DNA from: an uncultured Anaerolineaceae bacterium | Lineage (GTDB): Bacteria; Chloroflexota; Anaerolineae; Anaerolineales; Anaerolineaceae | Assembly (NCBI GenBank): GCA_937890875.1 | Contig: CALAEB010000628.1 | Location: 1 to 7,696 of the forward strand | Direction of reading: 5' to 3' | Length of the DNA stretch: 7,696 nt | In this document: piece by piece, positions 1 to 4,008 of the stretch | How positions within the stretch are numbered: position 1 is the first letter of the stretch | Layout: every line of letters begins with the position of its first letter | Position numbers and translations under genes: made by a program | The notes under the pieces: model-generated | Seen by the model: the letters and a program-made list of their open reading frames with translations, nothing else | Database searches by the model: none | What the model was told of the DNA's origin: nothing

Positions 1-55
1 AACCATCCGCATCTTTCAGTTTACGCCATAAAACTGAAAGATGCGGATGGTTTTT
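1..55 (+). terminator. Strong rho-independent terminator of an upstream, out-of-window gene
   Basis: Bases 1-22 and 31-52 are perfect reverse complements (22 bp), separated by the 8-base loop ACGCCATA and followed by TTTTT at 51-55 (the first two T are also in the stem). The stem begins at the first base of the window, so it may extend further left. A long GC-containing stem plus a T-run is the standard intrinsic terminator layout. It most likely ends transcription of a plus-strand gene just outside the window and insulates the katA promoter region from it. The left arm starts with AACC, so activity on the opposite strand cannot be judged from here. Confidence 0.85.
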
Positions 56-145
56 GCTGATAATCGTTCTCCATCAAGCAATTAAGCAGGAATCATTTTC
101 AGGTTATTCCTCCATATTCTAAAACGGGACATTTAATTTTTGCTG
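56..145. other. Intergenic stretch without a recognisable gene
   Basis: No open frame with a credible start and ribosome binding site was found here. Two minor items are visible. One is a 6-bp inverted repeat AGGAAT/ATTCCT (88-93 and 106-111). The other is a TGATAAT half-site at 58-64 that could be the left half of a degenerate Fur-type box at 58-72; its right half matches the Fur consensus at only 4 of 7 positions. Neither is strong enough to call as a functional site. Confidence 0.5.
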
Positions 146-173
146 TTGACAGGGAAAGAAATGCTGTTATACT
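146..173 (+). promoter_or_regulatory. Near-consensus vegetative promoter with extended -10
   Basis: A perfect -35 hexamer TTGACA lies at 146-151. It is followed by a 16-bp spacer and the -10 hexamer TATACT at 168-173, preceded by a TG extension at 165-166 (TG-T-TATACT). This is one of the two best sigma-70/sigma-A-type promoters in the window. Transcription would begin near position 180 and run toward katA, whose start codon is about 330 bases downstream. It overlaps the palindromic operator described next, so it is likely to be repressible. No other gene lies between it and katA, which makes katA the probable target. The long leader is unusual and leaves some doubt. Confidence 0.75.
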
Positions 174-204
174 AATATTAGTAATCATTACTATTACTAA
201 TATT
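174..204. promoter_or_regulatory. Fur-family (Zur/PerR/Fur-like) operator across the start site
   Basis: TAGTAATCATTACTA at 179-193 is a perfect 7-1-7 palindrome centred on base 186, the layout of operators bound by Fur-superfamily dimers. Against the recalled Bacillus boxes it matches Zur (TCGTAATNATTACGA) at 12 of 14 defined positions, and PerR (TTATAATNATTATAA) and Fur (TGATAATNATTATCA) at 10 of 14 each. A second, overlapping dyad has 12-bp arms at 174-185 and 193-204 with a 7-base spacer, so two dimers could bind in overlapping fashion. It starts at the last base of the -10 hexamer and covers the predicted +1, a typical repressor position. PerR-type control would make sense for a catalase; the bases themselves look somewhat closer to Zur. 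Confidence 0.6.
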
Positions 205-511
205 TTCTTGTTTTGTTTGTTTACGGTGGGAAAAGATCCTGATATGTTTATGCGTTTGGATCATTTGACTCTGCCGGGAATTATATGAAAAGATTCGGGC
301 AACATGTTCTCAGATCAATTGATTACTGCCCATTGGAACGTTAATCAGGCTGATGGAAGCAGGCGGAATCGTCCGTCTTTCAGTCCTTTCTGTTTTCGCC
401 CAATTGAGCTGCAATTACTTAAATTGGATAATTGAATTGCATATTCATTTTTTTGTCAGAATATTGTATATTGATTAAAGGAAGAAACATAGATAATTAT
501 GGAGGATTATC
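205..511 (+). other. Long AT-rich leader/intergenic region before katA
   Basis: If the promoter at 146-173 serves katA, this is a 5' leader of about 330 bases. I see no conserved riboswitch pattern and no stable long hairpin. It contains several short palindromes (AACATGTT at 301-308, ATCAATTGAT near 314-323, ATCAGGCTGAT at 344-354). A cluster of AATTG/CAATT elements lies between 401 and 439. Two tiny frames (244-288, 14 codons; 285-344, 19 codons) overlap at ATGA but lack good ribosome binding sites and are not called as genes. Confidence 0.5.
444..472 (+). promoter_or_regulatory. Possible katA-proximal promoter (weak)
   Basis: TATATT at 467-472 matches the -10 consensus at 5 of 6 positions. 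A 17-bp spacer separates it from TTCATT at 444-449, which matches the -35 consensus at only 3 of 6. It would start a transcript near 479, leaving a leader of about 33 bases before katA. The surrounding region is AT-rich, so chance matches are expected. It is offered as an alternative or second promoter to the much stronger one at 146-173. Confidence 0.3.
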
Positions 512-1978
512 ATGAAAAAAGAGGAAGATAAGAAAAAATTGACGACGGTTGCCGGTGCGCCTGTGCCGGATAACCAGAATGCCGTCACAGCCGGTCCGCG
601 AGGTCCGATGCTGCTGCAGGATGTTTGGTATCTGGAAAAGTTGGCCCATTTTGACCGGGAAGTGATTCCTGAACGCCGGATGCATGCCAAAGGTTCCGGC
701 GCCTTCGGCGTTTTCACGGTCACCCATGATATCACCCGCTATACCAAAGCAAAAATCTTTTCGGAAGTCGGCAAAAAAACAGATCTTTTTGTCCGTTTTT
801 CGACCGTTGCGGGGGAAAGAGGCGCGGCGGACGCTGAGCGGGATATCCGCGGTTTCGCCGTGAAGTTCTATACCGAAGACGGAAACTGGGATCTGGTCGG
901 GAATAATACCCCGGTTTTCTTTTTCCGTGATCCGTTGAAGTTCCCCGATCTGAATCATGCTGTCAAACGGGACCCGAAAACAAATCTGCGCAGCGCGAAG
1001 AACAACTGGGATTTCTGGAGCAGCCTGCCGGAAGCGCTGCATCAGGTTACGATCACGATGAGCGACCGCGGCATCCCTGCTTCGTACCGGCATATGCACG
1101 GTTTCGGCAGCCATGCCTATTCACTGATTGATGCGGACAACAAGCGCATTTGGGTCAAATTCCATTGGGTCTGCCAACAGGGAATCAAGAATCTGACCGA
1201 CGCAGAGGCCGAGGCGGTGGTCGCGAAGGACCGGGAAAGCCATCAGCGGGATCTGTTCGACGCGATTGAAAGAGAAGATTTTCCGCGTTGGGACTTGAAG
1301 ATCCAGGTGATGACGGAAGAACAGGCTAAGCAAATGCCCTACAATCCGTTCGATTTGACCAAGGTCTGGTATAAAGGCGAATTCCCCCTGATCGATGTTG
1401 GGACGATGGAATTAAACCGCAATCCGGAAAATTATTTTGCTGACGTCGAACAGGCTGCATTCAATCCGGCAAATATCGTTCCGGGAATCGGTTTCTCCCC
1501 GGATAAAATGCTTCAGGGCCGGCTCTTCGCCTATGGCGACGCACAGCGCTATCGTCTGGGTGTGAACCATCATTCCATCCCGGTGAACGCTCCCAAAAAC
1601 AATGCGCACAGTTTCCATCGTGACGGGCAGATGCGGGTGGACGGCAATCACGGTGCGCTGCTGCATTACGAACCGAACAGTTACGGCGAATGGCAGGAGC
1701 AGCCGGAATTCAGGGAGCCGCCGCTGGAGATTGAAGGCGCAGCCGACCGCTGGGATTTCCGGGCGGATGACGATGATTATTACACCCAACCCGGCAAGCT
1801 GTTCCGCTTGATGACCCCTGCGCAGCAGCAGGTGCTGTTTGAAAACACGGCCAGAAATATGGGCGATGCGCCGGAAGAAATCAAGCTGCGGCATATTGGA
1901 AACTGTTTGAAAGCCGATCCGGCTTATGGGAAAGGTGTAGCGGACGCTTTGGGATTGCCGGTCGAGAAAGCTGGCTGA
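512..1978 (+). CDS. katA: Catalase KatA, monofunctional haem b type, clade 3-like
   Basis: Converts hydrogen peroxide to water and oxygen in the cytoplasm. The 488 residues match small-subunit catalases (about 480-500), and no signal peptide is visible. The distal haem pocket has His58 in [11 protein letters not shown] and Asn131 in [34 protein letters not shown] (94-114) is the classic catalase signature block. Tyr341 in [14 protein letters not shown] is the proximal haem-iron ligand, with Arg345 and Arg348 beside it. [13 protein letters not shown] (192-204) and SFHRDG (367-372) are further conserved blocks. The sequence resembles Bacteroides and Bacillus KatA from memory, which suggests clade 3 (NADPH-binding, tetrameric). 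The ATG at 512 is set by GGAGG at 501-505 with a 6-base gap. The gene is monocistronic: a promoter/operator region lies upstream and a terminator follows 38 bases after the stop. All key residues are present, so it should be active. Confidence 0.97.
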   Translation: MKKEEDKKKLTTVAGAPVPDNQNAVTAGPRGPMLLQDVWYLEKLAHFDREVIPERRMHAKGSGAFGVFTVTHDITRYTKAKIFSEVGKKTDLFVRFSTVAGERGAADAERDIRGFAVKFYTEDGNWDLVGNNTPVFFFRDPLKFPDLNHAVKRDPKTNLRSAKNNWDFWSSLPEALHQVTITMSDRGIPASYRHMHGFGSHAYSLIDADNKRIWVKFHWVCQQGIKNLTDAEAEAVVAKDRESHQRDLFDAIEREDFPRWDLKIQVMTEEQAKQMPYNPFDLTKVWYKGEFPLIDVGTMELNRNPENYFADVEQAAFNPANIVPGIGFSPDKMLQGRLFAYGDAQRYRLGVNHHSIPVNAPKNNAHSFHRDGQMRVDGNHGALLHYEPNSYGEWQEQPEFREPPLEIEGAADRWDFRADDDDYYTQPGKLFRLMTPAQQQVLFENTARNMGDAPEEIKLRHIGNCLKADPAYGKGVADALGLPVEKAG

Positions 1979-2016
1979 ACTTTTCGCCGTTTTTAGCTGA
2001 TACGGAAGTATTGGAG

Positions 2017-2045
2017 AGCACCTCTGGATTTTGAGGTGCTTTTAT
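2017..2045 (+). terminator. Rho-independent terminator of katA
   Basis: AGCACCTC (2017-2024) pairs perfectly with GAGGTGCT (2033-2040) across the 8-base loop TGGATTTT. The stem is followed by TTTAT, so with the last stem base the T-tract reads TTTTAT. It lies 38 bases after the katA stop codon and ends the catalase transcript, making katA a single-gene unit. Confidence 0.85.
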
Positions 2046-2098
2046 CATTTATGACCAGAGTGTCAAAAGTGAAAAATTGTTCTTCCACGATGGGATAC

Positions 2099-2125
2099 TG
2101 CGGGAGCGCATTGTGCTCCCCTACA
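2099..2125. repeat. Short palindrome, possible REP-like dispersed repeat
   Basis: GGGAGC (2102-2107) and GCTCCC (2115-2120) form an inverted repeat. It can be extended inward by a G-U and a C-G pair to leave the loop ATT. On the minus strand it reads TGTAGGGGAGCACAATGCG followed by CTCCC. This layout (GTAGGGG, then a palindrome closing in CCC) resembles short palindromic repeats that I recall as abundant between genes in filamentous Chloroflexota and cyanobacteria. No T-run follows, so it is not a good terminator. Only one copy is in the window, so membership in a repeat family is inference. Confidence 0.35.
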
Positions 2126-2133
2126 CGCCCAAA

Positions 2134-2148
2134 CCATTTTCGAAATGG
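2134..2148. repeat. Small inverted repeat upstream of the exported-protein gene
   Basis: CCATTT (2134-2139) and AAATGG (2143-2148) are separated by TCG. This could be an operator half-pair or a minor RNA hairpin in the leader of the following gene. I could not find a convincing -35/-10 pair between the katA terminator and the next start codon, so its role is open. Confidence 0.3.
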
Positions 2149-2210
2149 GAACTTTAAGCTCTCGTTTTCGTTCAGTAGATGACAGCATCTCATTGAAAAT
2201 GGAGGGCATG

Positions 2211-3704
2211 ATGCGTATAAATTTCTTTTTCAGGCAGCTTATTTTTGTGTTCCTGCTCGGTTCTGCCTTATTTCTGACGGCCGGTGCCGTGGCAGCAGAA
2301 ACGACTGAACCCGGCGGTGTCTCTTTTTCGCTGGAAAACGTGGAAGCGTTCAGCGACAGGACTGTCTTTCAAATCTCGTTGCAGTTTAGCAGGCCTGACC
2401 TGGCACTTGCCGGTTCCTGGCATGCTGAATTAATGGACGAAAAGGGACTGCCTTATCCGGTGATCGATATCACCCCTTCCGAATTGAATACGGGCGAGGC
2501 TAAAATTTTCCAGACATCATCATTCGTTGGAACAGAAGCGCTGACGCTTTCCGTGAGTGCTTTTCCCTATCCGGATTCATTTCCCATATTGGAAGAATTT
2601 CCGCCGGACTATGCGGGATTCCTGTTTGATCCGGGGCAGGACCCGCAGCCGGGCGATGTGTGGGAACTGGATGAATCCTTACCTGCCGGACCTTTTACGC
2701 TGCGAGTTGTTGGCGCCAGGATGCCGGCGGAAAACACGCTGGTGTTTGAAATCGAACCGGTGGGAACAGTTACGGATGTGATGCTCTTTACGACAGATCC
2801 GAATCTGGCGGGTGCGAGGGGAGGGCCTGCATACCATGGAGAGAATATCACGTCTGAGGTAACATTTCACAACATTCCGGAGGAGCCTTTTCCGGTTTCT
2901 GTATCAAGGGTTTATTATGGTGTGGAGAATCCGCCCGCGCTGTCATGGCAGCCGCCAGCCGCTACAGAGGTAACGGGACCCATTCTCGAGACGACGCCTA
3001 TGATCTTTCCATTTTCTGAAACGCAGCCGACCCGGACTCCGGCGTCGGACATCCCATATCAGGCGGAAGTACGCGAGCTGGCGCAAAAGTTTGAGGACCC
3101 GTTGCGGCAGGGGCCGGGCTGGATCCACGTGGTTACCGAGCGACATACGGATCCTTCTGCCGGGCAAAGTTATCCGCCTGAATTTATCCGTTCTGAATAT
3201 TGGTATGAAACGGATGACACCGGATTGATCCTGAATGAAGTCAGCATGGATTATGGCAAGGATGATCACCTGCTTCAACGTTCGGCAACGAAGGGAGGTT
3301 ACACTGTAAACTATACTGCCGGAGGCAGCGGGTTTTTCGGCGGCTTCCAACGTTCGTTTTCGCTTGATACACTGAGCCGGGAACTGGCAGACGCGCAAAG
3401 TTCTGACGGAACAGTTCTGCGCGAGGAAGTGACCTGCGCGGATGGCGGATTCTGCTTGTTGTTCACGCTGTTGCATGATGCTCTCATCGGGATAGACGGA
3501 CAGACGGTGTTCTCTGAACGGGGCATCCGGATCTGGCTGGACCGGCAGAGTGGGCAGCAGACCAAATGGCAAACTTTTGAACGGACGCTCGACGGCAGTG
3601 AAAAGGTGACTGAGACAACCAATATGATTCTGGTGGAAAAATCGGCTCAACCGCCGCAGGAGATCCTGGAGCTTCTGGAACGGATCATTTTGCCTCCTGG
3701 ATAG
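2211..3704 (+). CDS. Exported protein of unknown function with beta-rich N-terminal half
   Basis: Not recognised by name. It has 497 residues from the ATG at 2211, chosen because GGAGGG at 2201-2206 is well spaced for it. The ATG at 2208 sits one base from that motif, and a longer frame from 2145 lacks a ribosome site and would bury the signal peptide. Residues 1-29 are a clear signal peptide: a short basic start, a hydrophobic core (10-24), and AVAA before Glu30. There is no lipobox Cys. Residues about 35-240 alternate hydrophobic and polar residues as in Ig-like beta domains, loosely like ectodomains of anti-sigma-type proteins. Residues 245-282 form a Pro/Thr-rich linker. The C-terminal region (283-497) has WIHVVTERH, an EYWYETDDTGLI stretch and a Cys409/Cys415 pair that could form a disulfide. 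There is no other membrane segment, so it is probably secreted or wall-associated. It is not RimP despite preceding nusA. Confidence 0.85.
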   Translation: MRINFFFRQLIFVFLLGSALFLTAGAVAAETTEPGGVSFSLENVEAFSDRTVFQISLQFSRPDLALAGSWHAELMDEKGLPYPVIDITPSELNTGEAKIFQTSSFVGTEALTLSVSAFPYPDSFPILEEFPPDYAGFLFDPGQDPQPGDVWELDESLPAGPFTLRVVGARMPAENTLVFEIEPVGTVTDVMLFTTDPNLAGARGGPAYHGENITSEVTFHNIPEEPFPVSVSRVYYGVENPPALSWQPPAATEVTGPILETTPMIFPFSETQPTRTPASDIPYQAEVRELAQKFEDPLRQGPGWIHVVTERHTDPSAGQSYPPEFIRSEYWYETDDTGLILNEVSMDYGKDDHLLQRSATKGGYTVNYTAGGSGFFGGFQRSFSLDTLSRELADAQSSDGTVLREEVTCADGGFCLLFTLLHDALIGIDGQTVFSERGIRIWLDRQSGQQTKWQTFERTLDGSEKVTETTNMILVEKSAQPPQEILELLERIILPPG

Positions 3705-3717
3705 GTATGCATATCGG

Positions 3718-3741
3718 CAGGAAGAGCAATTTCTGTTTTTT
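3718..3741 (+). terminator. Probable rho-independent terminator of the exported-protein gene
   Basis: CAGGAA (3718-3723) pairs with TTTCTG (3730-3735), including one G-U pair, across the 6-base loop GAGCAA. It is followed directly by six T (3736-3741). The stem is short and mostly A-T, but the T-tract is good and the site lies 13 bases after the stop codon. It is the only sensible terminator for this gene, because the larger palindrome downstream has the wrong base asymmetry. Confidence 0.5.
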
Positions 3742-3786
3742 AAATTTGCAGGCGCGAATCAGCGTTTCGAAATATGGGAAGGATTC

Positions 3787-3837
3787 TTTATTGTTCTTTT
3801 ATTTTTGCGCTCCGCGCAAAAATAAAAGAACAATAAA
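3787..3837. repeat. 24-bp perfect inverted repeat with 3-base centre
   Basis: Bases 3787-3810 and 3814-3837 are exact reverse complements over 24 bp, with only TCC between them. The central part is GC-rich (GCGC TCC GCGC) and the outer arms are A/T-rich. The 5' arm is T-rich and the 3' arm A-rich, the reverse of an intrinsic terminator (A-rich before, T-rich after), and no T-run of note follows. It could extrude as a cruciform or fold as a very stable RNA hairpin. Alternatives are a tiny non-autonomous mobile element or a dispersed repeat. No target-site duplication is evident at the flanks. Confidence 0.8.
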
Positions 3838-3870
3838 TTTTCTCTCCTTATTTGAAAGGTCAATTTCGAA

Positions 3871-3904
3871 TTGGCGCTGAATGTGAATCTTGCAACGGCG
3901 CCAA
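3871..3904. promoter_or_regulatory. Spaced dyad flanking the -35 of the nusA promoter
   Basis: TTGGCGC (3871-3877) and GCGCCAA (3898-3904) are perfect 7-bp inverted copies separated by 20 bases. One half lies just upstream of the -35 hexamer and the other inside the -35/-10 spacer. Such placement is typical of a regulator binding both sides of the -35, but no regulator can be named. A chance match is possible, though seven exact bases so placed are suggestive. Confidence 0.35.
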
Positions 3905-3918
3905 AAATATGTTAAAAT
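3890..3918 (+). promoter_or_regulatory. Promoter of the nusA-rnpM-infB operon
   Basis: TTGCAA at 3890-3895 (4 of 6 to the -35 consensus) is followed by an ideal 17-bp spacer and TAAAAT at 3913-3918 (5 of 6). A TG extension at 3910-3911 precedes the -10. The predicted start is near 3925, giving a leader of about 85 bases that contains the two hairpins described next. Its presence directly before nusA indicates that nusA is the first gene of its transcript here. Confidence 0.7.
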
Positions 3919-3932
3919 AAGTGCACACAGAA

Positions 3933-3946
3933 GTTGTATCAACAAC
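3933..3946 (+). promoter_or_regulatory. Small leader hairpin abutting the attenuator-like stem
   Basis: GTTGT (3933-3937) pairs with ACAAC (3942-3946) around the loop ATCA. It ends one base before the larger stem at 3947, so the two could stack coaxially in the nascent leader. It is weak on its own and could act as a pause hairpin or a protein contact. I found no upstream sequence complementary to the larger stem that would serve as an antiterminator. Confidence 0.4.
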
Positions 3947-3981
3947 GAGAAGTGGGGATTTCCCCACTTCTCTGTTTATTA
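3947..3981 (+). terminator. Attenuator-like hairpin in the nusA leader
   Basis: Bases 3947-3957 pair perfectly with 3962-3972 (11 bp) around an ATTT tetraloop. The stem contains GTGGGG/CCCCAC. The following tract, TGTTTATTA, has six T in nine but is interrupted. A strong stem with a broken T-tract is the form on which NusA most enhances termination. In Bacillus subtilis, NusA is reported to limit its own operon through a NusA-dependent leader terminator. The hairpin lies between the predicted start site and the nusA codon at 4009, so a similar feedback loop is likely. A short GTGGG/CCCAC stem ahead of the rimP-nusA operon in Gram-positives is recalled, not checked. Confidence 0.65.
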
Positions 3982-4008
3982 GTGAAAATTTGGGAGATGT
4001 GATCAGGA

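Noticed and set aside
58..72. Fur box candidate TGATAATCGTTCTCC
   Set aside because: The left half is perfect but the right half matches at only 4 of 7 positions. It is not placed on a promoter, since it directly follows the terminator at 1-55.
244..344. Two tiny overlapping frames (14 and 19 codons, joined by ATGA) in the katA leader
   Set aside because: They are very short, with poorly spaced ribosome sites (GGTGGG 13 bases away for the first, GGGAA for the second) and no recognisable peptide pattern. They are easily produced by chance.
497..1114. Long minus-strand open frame opposite katA (205 residues), with others at 1412-1894
   Set aside because: These are antisense shadows of a strongly conserved catalase. 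They show no family resemblance, and plus-strand coding evidence is decisive.
2145..2210. Upstream extension of the exported-protein gene to an ATG at 2145
   Set aside because: It would place 22 polar residues before the signal peptide, has no ribosome binding site, and its start codon lies within the CCATTT/AAATGG inverted repeat. GGAGGG at 2201-2206 points to 2211.
2943..3650. Minus-strand open frame of 235 residues opposite the exported-protein gene
   Set aside because: Its product is Arg/Pro-rich and low in structure, as expected of an antisense frame. The plus-strand frame has a signal peptide and a ribosome binding site.
3787..3837. Large inverted repeat read as a terminator of the exported-protein gene
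   Set aside because: The T-rich arm comes first and the A-rich arm last, and no continuous T-run follows. The CAGGAA/TTTCTG hairpin with six T at 3718-3741 fits better.
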